From contig NZ_CP096658.1 in NCBI RefSeq assembly GCF_023238445.1, positions 1,922,001 to 1,986,000 on the forward strand: 64,000 nucleotides of DNA, read 5' to 3'. Each line of letters begins with the position of its first letter. Position 1 is the stretch's first letter. The notes beneath the pieces were generated by a model. That model did not search any database. It was not told where the DNA came from and saw only the letters and a program-made list of their open reading frames with translations. The translations under genes and the position numbers were made by a program. Positions 48,519 to 57,288 of the stretch are shown here, piece after piece. The stretch comes from Halorussus gelatinilyticus. GTDB lineage: Archaea; Halobacteriota; Halobacteria; Halobacteriales; Haladaptataceae.

Positions 48519-49589
48519 ATGACAGACGACGAACGAGACTATTTCGAACGACTGGTCGATCAGAACGCGCTCCGAGAGTACCTCGCGGACCGATTGGGAG
48601 CGGTCGAAGACTACGCCGTCAGACACCACGAGGAGGGCCACTCGAACGAGACGCTGTTCGTGACGTGGGGCGACCGGGAACTCGTCGTCCGGCGGCCACC
48701 TCCCGGCGAGACGGCCGACACCGCCCACGACGTGCTCCGGGAGTACCGCGTGATGGACGCGCTTCAGGACACCGCCGTCCCGCTTCCGACGACCGTGCTG
48801 GCCTGCGAGGACCACGCCGTCCTCGGGAGCGACTTCTACGTGATGGAGCGCGTCGAAGGCGACGTCCTCCGCGAGAGCGAACCCGACCGCTTCGGGACGG
48901 CCGACGCCCGCCGCGGCGTCGGCGAGGAGTTGGTCGATACGCTCGCGGCGATTCACGCCGTGGACTACGAGGCGGTCGGACTCGGCGAGTTCGGCCGCCC
49001 CGCGGGGTACACCGAGCGGCAGGTCGAGCGCTGGACCAAGCAACTCGACTGGGCGTTCGGGCGGACCGCCGACGAGCGAGCGGTGCCGGAACTGCGGGAG
49101 GTCGGCGACTGGCTCGCCGACGAGTGCCCGACCGACCGCGAACGCGCGCTGGTTCACGGCGACTACAAACTCGACAACGTGCTGTTCGCGCCGGGCACGC
49201 CCCCGGAACTGGCCGCGGTGCTCGACTGGGAGATGGCGACGCTCGGCGACCCGCTGGCGGACCTCGGGTGGATGCTGTCGTACTGGCGCGACCCCGGCGA
49301 CCCGGACCCCGCCACGCCCGAACTGACTGCCACGTTCATGGCGGCCGAGGAGTACCCGACTCGGCGGGAATTGGTCGAGCGCTACGAGCGCGCGACCGGC
49401 ATCGAGTACGACCACGACCGGTTCTACCGGGCGCTCGCGGTGTACAAGCTCGCCGCGCTGGGCGAGATGTTCTACCGGCGGTACCTCGAAGGCAACAGCG
49501 ACGACCCGCTGTACCCGAAGATGGAACGCCGAGTGCCGGACCTCGCCGAACGCGCGCTGCGAATCATCGACGGCGACGAACCGCTCTGA
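48519..49589 (+). CDS. APH-type phosphotransferase, ACAD10/11 kinase-domain-like
   Basis: A 356-aa aminoglycoside-phosphotransferase-fold kinase. The glycine/Lys region is HHEEGHSNETLFVTWGDRELVVRRP, the catalytic loop is HGDYKLDNVLF, and the metal motif is VLDWEMATLGDPLADLGWM. This pair of motifs matches the kinase domains of ACAD10/ACAD11 and LvaA, which phosphorylate the 4-hydroxyl of hydroxyacyl-CoA, rather than drug-resistance enzymes. The gene is divergent from the ACAD10/11-like dehydrogenase across 161 bp, so together they would form the split version of the mammalian fusion protein. Confidence 0.87.
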   Translation: MTDDERDYFERLVDQNALREYLADRLGAVEDYAVRHHEEGHSNETLFVTWGDRELVVRRPPPGETADTAHDVLREYRVMDALQDTAVPLPTTVLACEDHAVLGSDFYVMERVEGDVLRESEPDRFGTADARRGVGEELVDTLAAIHAVDYEAVGLGEFGRPAGYTERQVERWTKQLDWAFGRTADERAVPELREVGDWLADECPTDRERALVHGDYKLDNVLFAPGTPPELAAVLDWEMATLGDPLADLGWMLSYWRDPGDPDPATPELTATFMAAEEYPTRRELVERYERATGIEYDHDRFYRALAVYKLAALGEMFYRRYLEGNSDDPLYPKMERRVPDLAERALRIIDGDEPL

Positions 49590-49775
49590 GGCTCCGCGAA
49601 GGATCTCGGAGGACCTCGGAGCGCGCCGCGCCGTTCAGCTCCGAGGGCAACTCGCCTAACAAAATTCGTCCATTCAGAGAAACGCGTTCCGATATTTCTC
49701 GAAGGCCCATAATAATTTACAGCGGTAACTTTTCCCGGTGGAGTTAAGATGGAATGTCACGAAACGGAGCATCGT

Positions 49776-51740
49776 ATGACCGTTTCTGACATCCAGAGCG
49801 TGACCGTCCTCGGAGCGGGGAACATGGGCCACGGCATCGCGGAGGTCGCCGCGATGGCCGGGTACGACGTGACGATGCGAGACGTCGAGGCGGACCTCGT
49901 CGAGGACGGCTACGACGACATCGAGTGGAGTCTGGAGAAACTGGCCGAGAAAGACCGACTCGACGAGTCCGTCGAGGAGGTACTGGCACGCATCGACACT
50001 ACGACCGACCTCGAAGCCGCGGTCGCGGAGGCGGACTTCGTAATCGAGGCCGCGCCCGAGCGGATGGACCTCAAGAAGGGCATCTTCGGCGACCTAGACG
50101 AGTTCGCGCCCGACGACGCGATACTGGCGTCGAACACCTCCAGTCTGAGTATCACCGAGATGGCGACCGCGACTTCCCGGCCCGAGCAGGTGGTGGGGAT
50201 GCACTTCTTCAACCCGCCGGTGCGGATGGACCTCGTGGAGGTCATCTACGGCGAGGAGACCAGCGACGACACCGCCGAGACGGCCTACGAGTTCGTGGAG
50301 TCGCTCGGCAAGACGCCCATCTACGTCCGGAAGGACGTGAACGGCTTCGTCGTCAACACGGTCCTCGGGCCGTTCACCGGCGAACCCGCATGGACGGTTT
50401 CGAACGGTGAGGCCGAGATACGCGAGGCCGACGCCGCGATGGTTCACCGCCGAGGCTACCCGATGGGTCCCTTCGAACTCGCGGACCTCACCGGCATCGA
50501 CGTGGGCTATCACGTTCGAGAAGAGGCGGGCCGACCGATTCCGCCGATTACGGAGCAGAAAGTCGAGGACGACGAACTCGGCCGGAAGACAGGGACGGGA
50601 TTCTACGACTACGAGGACGGCGACGGCGCGGACTACGAACCCGGCGACGGCGAGGAGTTCGACACCCTGCGCGTCGAGGCCCGGATGATAAACGAGGCCG
50701 CGCGACTCGTCGGCGACGGCGTGGCCACGCCCGACGAGGTCGATACCGGGGTCAAACTCGGTCTCGGTTTCCCGGAGGGCATCTGCCGGCGGGCTGACAA
50801 AATCGGCCTCGACGCGGTCCTCGACAAACTCCGGACCCTCCACGAGGAGACCGGCGACGACCGGTTCGCGCCCGACGACTACCTCGTGGAACTGGTCGAG
50901 TCGGGGAAGACGGGCGAAGACGCCGGCGCGGGCTTCCACGAGTACGGCGATTCGGGCGGCGACGGACCGGGCGACTACCGCCTGCTGAACTACGACCTGT
51001 CCGACGACGGCCTCCTCGAAGTCGAACTCGACCGGCCCGAACGCATGAACGCGCTCTCGGCGGACCTGCTGGGCGAGATAGACGACCTGCTCTCGTCGGT
51101 GGACGCCGACGAGGTTCGCTGTGTTACCTTCGAGGGCGCGGGCGACCGGGCGTTCAGCGCCGGGGCCGACATCGGCGGATTCGCCGACTTGGAACCGACC
51201 GACGCGATGGACGTGACGCCCGCGTTCGAGACGGTCAACGACTTCGAGCGTCCGGTAATCGCCAAAATCGACGGCTACTGCCTCGGCGCTGGACTGGAAC
51301 TCGCGCTGGCCTGCGACCTCCGTATCGCGACCGAGGACTCCCAGTTCGGGTCGCCCGAAATCGGGCTCGGACTCATCCCCGGCGGCGGCGGCACGCAGCG
51401 TCTGCTCCGAGTCCTCGGCGAGACGCGGGCCAAGGAACTCGTGTTCCGAGGCAATCGCATCGACGCCGACCGCGCCGAGGATTGGGGACTGGTCAACCGC
51501 GCCGTCCCCGAATCGGAGTTCGAGGACACCGTCTCCGAGTTCGTGGCGGACGTGCTGGAGGGGCCGCCGGTCGGACTCAAAGTCGCCAAGAAGGTGATGA
51601 ACGAGGGCGCGGACGCCAGCCTCGACGCCGCCCTCGCGATGGAGAGTCAGGGCTTCGGCCTGCTGATGAGCACCGACGACGTGCGCGAGGGGACCGCGGC
51701 GTTCCGCGACGACCGCGACCCCGAGTTCACCGGGGAGTGA
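49776..51740 (+). CDS. 3-hydroxyacyl-CoA dehydrogenase / enoyl-CoA hydratase fusion
   Basis: A 654-aa bifunctional beta-oxidation enzyme. Residues 1-290 are the NAD-binding dehydrogenase domain (VTVLGAGNMGHGIAEV, then catalytic His in VVGMHFFNPP). Residues about 295-385 are the C-terminal dehydrogenase repeat. From about residue 400 it is an enoyl-CoA hydratase (GAGDRAFSAGADIGGF and GLGLIPGGGGTQRLLRV). This order, dehydrogenase first, is the archaeal form and opposite to FadB. The ATG at 49776 has a good ribosome site (GGAG 6 bp upstream); the in-frame ATG 49749 is the alternative. It is followed by two hotdog-fold genes in one operon. Confidence 0.93.
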   Translation: MTVSDIQSVTVLGAGNMGHGIAEVAAMAGYDVTMRDVEADLVEDGYDDIEWSLEKLAEKDRLDESVEEVLARIDTTTDLEAAVAEADFVIEAAPERMDLKKGIFGDLDEFAPDDAILASNTSSLSITEMATATSRPEQVVGMHFFNPPVRMDLVEVIYGEETSDDTAETAYEFVESLGKTPIYVRKDVNGFVVNTVLGPFTGEPAWTVSNGEAEIREADAAMVHRRGYPMGPFELADLTGIDVGYHVREEAGRPIPPITEQKVEDDELGRKTGTGFYDYEDGDGADYEPGDGEEFDTLRVEARMINEAARLVGDGVATPDEVDTGVKLGLGFPEGICRRADKIGLDAVLDKLRTLHEETGDDRFAPDDYLVELVESGKTGEDAGAGFHEYGDSGGDGPGDYRLLNYDLSDDGLLEVELDRPERMNALSADLLGEIDDLLSSVDADEVRCVTFEGAGDRAFSAGADIGGFADLEPTDAMDVTPAFETVNDFERPVIAKIDGYCLGAGLELALACDLRIATEDSQFGSPEIGLGLIPGGGGTQRLLRVLGETRAKELVFRGNRIDADRAEDWGLVNRAVPESEFEDTVSEFVADVLEGPPVGLKVAKKVMNEGADASLDAALAMESQGFGLLMSTDDVREGTAAFRDDRDPEFTGE

Positions 51741-51741
51741 G

Positions 51742-52221
51742 ATGAGCGAGGAGTTCGCCGCGGGCGAGGACCCGCCCGCGGACGCGACGGCCGAGATGCA
51801 GGCGTTCGTGGACCGCCACGGCTACCTCTCGTGGCTCGGCGTGACCGTCGAGGCGGTCGAGCGCGGCCGACTCGTCATGTCCGTCCCGTACGACGAGAAG
51901 TTGGTCAACCCCGACCCCGACGGCACCGCCGTCGTCCACGGCGGCATCGCCGCGACGCTGGTGGACACCGCCAGCGGGTTCGCCCTGCGGACCACGTTCG
52001 AGGCCCCGGCCGAGGCCGCGCTCACGACCACCGACCTGAACGTCTCGTACCTCCGGCCCGCGACGGGCGACCTCCGGGCCGAGGCCGAGGTGGTACGGGC
52101 CGGCGGGTCGATGGGCGTGACCGAAGTCACCGTCACGAGCGAGCGACCCGACGACGAGGAACCGACCGAAGTCGCGGTCGGACGCGCGAGCTATCGGCTG
52201 TTCCGGGAGGGAGAGACGTGA
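51742..52221 (+). CDS. PaaI-family hotdog thioesterase
   Basis: A 159-aa hotdog-fold protein. The conserved HGGIAATLVDTASGFAL region (about residues 68-84) and TTDLNVSYLRPATGD are typical of PaaI thioesterases, which release CoA from stalled acyl or aryl-CoA intermediates. The ATG lies 1 bp after the preceding stop, and its own stop overlaps the GTG of the MaoC gene, so all three are cotranscribed. The N-terminal 20 residues are acidic and poorly conserved. Confidence 0.85.
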   Translation: MSEEFAAGEDPPADATAEMQAFVDRHGYLSWLGVTVEAVERGRLVMSVPYDEKLVNPDPDGTAVVHGGIAATLVDTASGFALRTTFEAPAEAALTTTDLNVSYLRPATGDLRAEAEVVRAGGSMGVTEVTVTSERPDDEEPTEVAVGRASYRLFREGET

Positions 52222-52655
52222 CGCTGTCGTTCGACGAACTCGACGTGGGCCGCCGGATTACCACCCCGTCCCGGACCGTCACCGAGGCCGACGTGACCAA
52301 CTTCGCGGGCGTGAGCGGCGATTTCAATCCCATCCACACGAGCGCGACCGAGGCGGCCGAGTCGGACTTCGGCGAGCGAGTCGCTCACGGCGCACTCGTG
52401 TTCTCGATGATGACCGGTCTCGTGCGGCGCGCGGGCGACCGGCGCGCCGACGTGGTGGCGTTCTACGGCGTGGACCGCCTCCGGTTCACCGCGCCGGTCG
52501 AGTTCGGCGACACGATTCGGGTCGAGATGGAACTGGTCGAGACGGAACCCAAGGAGCATCCGACCGCGAGCGGCGTCGTCCGGTACGACGCCGAGGTGCT
52601 GAACCAGCGCGACGAGACGGTGCTGTCGTGCGAACTGCTCTCGCTGGTGAAGTAG
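52218..52655 (+). CDS. MaoC-like (R)-hydratase
   Basis: A 145-aa hotdog-fold enoyl-CoA hydratase. The hydratase-2 motif is intact in FAGVSGDFNPIHTSATEA, with catalytic Asp and His, followed by FGERVAHGALVFSMM. It would hydrate trans-2-enoyl-CoA to the (R)-3-hydroxy form, complementing the (S)-specific hydratase domain of the fusion two genes upstream. The GTG at 52218 overlaps the PaaI stop codon (GTGA). This may serve polyhydroxyalkanoate precursor formation or degradation; which one is not evident here. Confidence 0.85.
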   Translation: MTLSFDELDVGRRITTPSRTVTEADVTNFAGVSGDFNPIHTSATEAAESDFGERVAHGALVFSMMTGLVRRAGDRRADVVAFYGVDRLRFTAPVEFGDTIRVEMELVETEPKEHPTASGVVRYDAEVLNQRDETVLSCELLSLVK

Positions 52656-52728
52656 GGACGATGGGAGCCTCACGGGGCGATCGTTCGGAACGGTCGCCCC
52701 GGCGCTCACCGAACGGTTCTCCGGGCGT

Positions 52729-55628
52729 TCACTCCCCGGAGACGGACCGGACGCTCGTGAACTCGAATCGCGCGCCGCCGGCCTCGCTCTCGGTGACGGC
52801 GTACTCCCACCCGTACACCGCCGCGAGTTTCCGGACGAACGCCAACCCGATTCCACTACCCCCGCTGTCCGCGCTGGTCGTGTACCCCTCCTCGAACACC
52901 GCGTCGCTGTCCTCGGCCGAGATGCCCGACCCGTCGTCGGCGACGTAGAAGCCACCGACGGACTCGTCCGTCGAGGCTCCACTCGCTCCACTCGCTTCGC
53001 TCGCGGAGCCGTCGGATAGCTCGCCGACCGTGACGGTCACGTCGGCCCCGCCGTGTTCGACCGCGTTCTCGAGGAGGTTGCGGAACAGGTGTTCGACGTA
53101 CGTCTCGTCGGCCTCGATTACGTCGTCGATTTCGGAGCGGAGTTCGGCGTCGGGCGCGTCCACGTCCGCCCACGCCCGTTCGGCGACGGCCGAGAGGTCC
53201 ACCGGCGCGCGCTCGCCGACCGCTTCGCGCCCCCTGGTCAGCACCAGCATCACGTCGACCATGTCCTCGATGCGGTCGAACGCCTCGGTCACGTACTCGA
53301 CCGCCTCGGACTCCGACTCGTCGGGTAGCTGTTGGCTGTAAATCTGGCCGATCATGGTCGGATTCCGGAGTTCGTGGGCGAGCATGCTGGCGAAGTTTTC
53401 GAGCCGACCGTTCTTCTGTTCGAGTTCCTCCTCGCGGTGGGTGCGTTCGAGTTCGTAGCTCATGCACTGGCCCATCAGTTCGAGGAACGTCTGTTCGGCG
53501 TCGGTGAACGACGCGTCCCGCGGCGAGAGGGCCGTGAAACAGATAGTGCCGTACGCGTCGTCGCCCACCGTCAGTTGCACCCCGGCGTAACACGCGAGGC
53601 CGAACTCGTGGTAGAGGGCGTCGCCCTCCCAGCCGGCGGCCTCGGCGTCGGCGACGCTGACCGGACTCCCCGTCTCGACGACCTTCCGACAGTAGTTGTC
53701 CGTCAGCGGTGGCGTGAGCGACCCTTCCCCGAGTTCGGGGTGGCTGCCGTGCATCTGCTTTATCTCGAACGCCTCCTCGCGTTCGCGGGTCACCATCCCC
53801 ACTGGGAGGTCGAGGTGTTCGCACCCCAACTCCAGCAGTCGCTGGAACTTCTCGTCGGTCGATAGCTCGTTGTCGGCCGTAATCTCGTAGAGTTCCCGCT
53901 GGGACTGCTTGTGTTCGCGGTGTTCGAGTTCGTAGCTCACCCACTGACCCATCAGTTCGATGAAGGTGCGCTCGGTGTCCGAGAACTGGCGGCTGCGCGC
54001 CTCCGTGCTCCCGAACCAGAGCGTCCCGTACGGGGAGGTCCCGCTCGACACCTTCGTGCCGAGGTAGCTCGTCAGCCCGAACTCCCGGTGAATCGAGTCC
54101 TCGGCCCAGTCGGTGCCGCCCACGTCCGCCACGCTGACCGGTTCCTCGCTCTCGATGGTCTGGCGACAGAAACAGCCGTAGCCTGGTTCCGACCAGAGTT
54201 CCTCGTCGTCGCCGACGCCGAGGCCGACCCCCTTCTCCAACCGGAACTCGCCGTCCCACGACGGGAGGTGGTTCAGCCCCGCCATCTCGAGACCGAATCG
54301 CTCGCGTCCCAACTCGAACAGCCGTTCGAGTTTCTCCTCGAACGATAGGTTGGGGTCGGACGTTATCTCGTAGCTCTCGCGCAGGAACGCTTCGCGCTGG
54401 CGGCGTCCGAGTTCGTTGCCCATCCACTGGCCTATCAGGTCGAGGAACGCCCGCTCTCCGCGGGTGTACTGCTGCTCGCGGGGCGACTCGGACGCGAAAC
54501 ACAGCGTCCCGTACTCCTCGCCGCCGGCGTGGACGGTGGTCCCGAAGTAGGCGTCCAGTCCGAACCGTTCGTAGGCCGGGCCGTCCTTCCACCCGGCGTT
54601 CGCGGCGTCTCGGACGGCTATGGAACCGGGCGACGCGAGCAACTTCTCGCAGTACGTGCCGCAGAGCGAGTCCGTGACGCCCGGCCGAATTTGCTCGCTG
54701 GGACCGACGGCGTCGACGATGGTGAACGTGTCGTCGCCGTCGGTGCGAGTGAAGTATCCGATTTCGAGGTCGAACCGCTCGGTTCCGAACTCCAGCAGAC
54801 GGCGTATCTTCTCCTCGAACGAGCGGGTCGCGTCGGACGTTATCTCGTAGAACCTCTGTTGGTCCCGCTCGCGTCGCCGGAGCGTGGCCTCCGCCACGGT
54901 TCGGTCCCGGAGCGTCCGGAGCATTCGCTCGTTCTCGCTGCCGGGCGCTTCCGGCCCGAAGAACTCCTCGGGCGGCGTGTAGTAGAAGTTGTGACAGACC
55001 TCCCCGTCGTAGACGAGATGGGGATGGGTTCGGATGACGTTTTGGATGGTCTCCGGCCCGAACTGCCCGCGGTCGTACTGACAGAGCGCGAGGCAGTCCT
55101 CGTCGGCGAAGAGGTCGTTGACCTTCGACTCGTACTCCATGAACTGCTCGACCGTCGCGGTGTCGTCCCGGAGCCACGTCGTTCCGGCGACGATGCGGAG
55201 CGCTTCGTACTCCTCGGTGGCGGCCGCGACGACGTCGGCGTAGAACTCGACCATCTCGTTCGGGGAGAACGACCCGTCGCGGAGATAGGTCTCCTGCACG
55301 GTGTGGAACGAGAGCGCTCCCGAATCGAGCGCGGTATCGAGGTCGAGTCCGGCGTCCCGCGCCGCCGCCCTGACCTCGGCTTCGGCGGTTTCGTCGACGA
55401 TGAACATGACGCGCTCGCCGCGTTCGAGGCCGCGACGGACGAGCGGGACGGCGGCGGCGAACCGCTCGTCGGTCGTCTCGTAGATGTGCGCGAAGTGGTC
55501 GTTGCAGGCGTGGTCGCTGAGTCGATCGACGGGCCCCCGAACGCCTGACTCGACTGATACGCCTCGAATTCGGTTCCGAGGGTTCGAGACGAGTTCGCTG
55601 TGGCGTTCGGGGATGCGTGTTCGCTCAC
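52729..55628 (-). CDS. sensor histidine kinase: MEDS, three GAF, HisKA-HATPase; probable frameshift near start
   Basis: From the ATG at 55407 the frame encodes 892 aa: the C-terminal part of a MEDS domain, three GAF-type domains (repeats starting FYEITSDATRSFEEKI, SYEITSDPNLSFEEKL, LYEITADNELSTDEKF), a HisKA dimer with LAHELRNP and the HATPase with LLENAVEHG, VADDGSGI and GGSGIGLAFV. The real MEDS N terminus (NDHFAHIYETTDERFAAAV) lies upstream in the same frame, but that frame has no start codon. A second frame supplies a start (GTG 55628, SEHASPNATANSSR) and joins at a five-C run at 55534-55538 if one base is added. So the gene is intact only with a one-base frameshift. No receiver or output domain; it would signal to a separate regulator. 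Confidence 0.8.
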
Positions 55629-55873
55629 GTCGCCGTCCCCCTCCTCGTCCGGCGAAACGTCTCCGACCACAGTGGTGTTCTCATAGGAACGAACAGTGGT
55701 TGGGCGGGGAAAAAGATACTGCAGGCCAGCGAAATTCGTTACCACGGACCACGACGAGGCGGTCGCCAACCGCCGGGGGTGCGCGCTGTACGCGGCGTTC
55801 GTCCGGCGCTCGGCGGCGGACGTGACGTCTGTCGGTACTCGACGGGAGAGAGACGAACGGTCCCGTGACGCCG

Positions 55874-56401
55874 CTACTCCGGATGTTCGCCGTTCAGTCC
55901 CTCGAATATCTCGGGGTCGGTGCCGAACTTCAGCACGTTGTGGATGACCGAGTTGCGGATGTTAGCGATGACGTCGCCGTGTTCCTTGTAGCACTCGTGA
56001 ATCCAGCGCGACTCGGCCTCCCGCGTGGGGAACATCATCACCGTCTTCCACTGGTACTCGCCGTCCGAGAGGAAGTAAAAGAGGGTGTGCGGGTCGTCGC
56101 GGATGTACTCCATCGCGTCGCGCCACCCGTCCTCGAAGTTCTCGGCGTTGAACTTGAACTCGAACAGCCCGAAGATGTAGTACTGCTCGTTGGGGATGAT
56201 GGCCTCCCGGAACACGCCCTCGTTGCGCATCTCCCGGATGGACTCGCTGACCGTGACGTGGGACACCTCGATGTCGTACTCCTCAGCGAGGATGGTCGTC
56301 AGTTCCCGCGAGGAGAGTTGCGGGTCCCGCGTCAACTCCCGCAGGATGGCGATGTCCCTGTCCTTGAAACTCCAGTTCGGTGATTCGGTTCCGTCGGTCA
56401 T
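55874..56401 (-). CDS. winged-helix transcriptional regulator
   Basis: A 175-aa protein. The N-terminal winged helix is FKDRDIAILRELTRD followed by LSSRELTTILAEEYDIEVSH and VSESIREMRNEGVFRE (about residues 12-70). The C-terminal half is an alpha/beta domain with YYIFGLFEFKFNAENFE and RDDPHTLFYFLSDGEYQWK, possibly a ligand-sensing or dimer domain, unlike the classic Lrp RAM domain. It is 23 bp downstream of the alpha/beta hydrolase gene and the last of a three-gene operon with it and an acyl-CoA dehydrogenase, so it probably controls that operon. Confidence 0.78.
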   Translation of the reverse strand: MTDGTESPNWSFKDRDIAILRELTRDPQLSSRELTTILAEEYDIEVSHVTVSESIREMRNEGVFREAIIPNEQYYIFGLFEFKFNAENFEDGWRDAMEYIRDDPHTLFYFLSDGEYQWKTVMMFPTREAESRWIHECYKEHGDVIANIRNSVIHNVLKFGTDPEIFEGLNGEHPE

Positions 56402-56424
56402 GGTCTTGGCTTCCCGCGAGCGGT

Positions 56425-57288
56425 TTATGACGCTTCCCCTTCGCTCAGGAACGACTCGAGTCGGTCGCGGTACGCCTCCGTGCGGTCCTCGACCACCCAG
56501 TGATAGGCCCGGTCCAGCGTGGACAACTCCGCGTCCTGCAGGTCGTCTTCGAGTCGTTCGGCGTACGAGACCGGTTGGAGCACGTCGTCGCCGCCCCACA
56601 GCAACAGCGTCTCGGCGGTGATGGCTCCGTAGTCGAGTTCCGTGGTGTGGTTGGTGTTGGTCGCCACCGCGTTCCGCGAGAGCGACAGTTTCCCCGCCTC
56701 GGTCTGCCACGGCGCTTTCATCCCGGCCACGAACTCCTCGTGGCCCTCGTCGTCGTAGAGGCCGTCGGCGAACGCGAAGTCGAGTTTGGCGTCGAGTTCC
56801 TCGTCGGTCGTCTCCTCAGCCGCGGAGGGGAGTCCCAGGTCGTTGACGAACTCGACCGGCCACGAGTCGTAGCAGACCGCGTTCGAGAGGACCAACTGGT
56901 CCACGACGTCCGGCTCGTGACTCGCGTACCGGAGCGCGACCCCGCCGCCGATGTCGTGGGCCACCAGCGCGACGGTCTCGACGCCGAGGCGGTCGAGCAG
57001 GGCGTCGAGCATCGCTTCCTGTGCACGGATGGACCGGTCGAACCCGTCGGCCATCGCGGAGTTGCCGTAGCCGAGCAGGTCGGGCGCGATTACGCGCCGG
57101 TCCTCGGCGATTTCGGGAGCGATATCGCGCCAGAGGAACGACCACGTCGGGATGCCGTGGACGAAGACGACCGGCGGTTCGTCGTCGTTGGATTCACCGT
57201 CGCTATAGTACGCCACCTCCAACTCGTGACCGTCCACGGTCACGGTCGCCGTCCCCTGTCGGTCGCTCCACTCCTCGTGTCCCGGCAT
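56425..57288 (-). CDS. alpha/beta hydrolase, haloalkane/haloacetate dehalogenase-like
   Basis: A 287-aa alpha/beta hydrolase. The oxyanion segment VVFVHGIPTWSFLWRDIAP and the nucleophile elbow VALVAHDIGGGVALRYA with Asp instead of Ser are typical of haloalkane dehalogenases, fluoroacetate dehalogenases and epoxide hydrolases. The acid and His of the triad are in LLLWGGDDVLQP and AYHWVVED. The second halide-binding Trp is consistent with HGxPTW. The start (ATG 57288) shares one base with the stop of the acyl-CoA dehydrogenase (TGATG), so the two are translationally coupled. An acyl-CoA-linked ester or epoxide may be the true substrate. Confidence 0.87.
   Translation of the reverse strand: MPGHEEWSDRQGTATVTVDGHELEVAYYSDGESNDDEPPVVFVHGIPTWSFLWRDIAPEIAEDRRVIAPDLLGYGNSAMADGFDRSIRAQEAMLDALLDRLGVETVALVAHDIGGGVALRYASHEPDVVDQLVLSNAVCYDSWPVEFVNDLGLPSAAEETTDEELDAKLDFAFADGLYDDEGHEEFVAGMKAPWQTEAGKLSLSRNAVATNTNHTTELDYGAITAETLLLWGGDDVLQPVSYAERLEDDLQDAELSTLDRAYHWVVEDRTEAYRDRLESFLSEGEAS

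Noticed and set aside
49925-51265. frames on both strands inside the HCDH/ECH gene
   Set aside because: They are shadows; the fusion protein has continuous domain similarity over the same stretch.
54840-55769. 309-aa frame reading out of the histidine kinase region
   Set aside because: Only its segment 55538-55628 is coding (the pre-frameshift start of the kinase). The rest is a Ser/Thr/Arg-rich shadow of the kinase frame.
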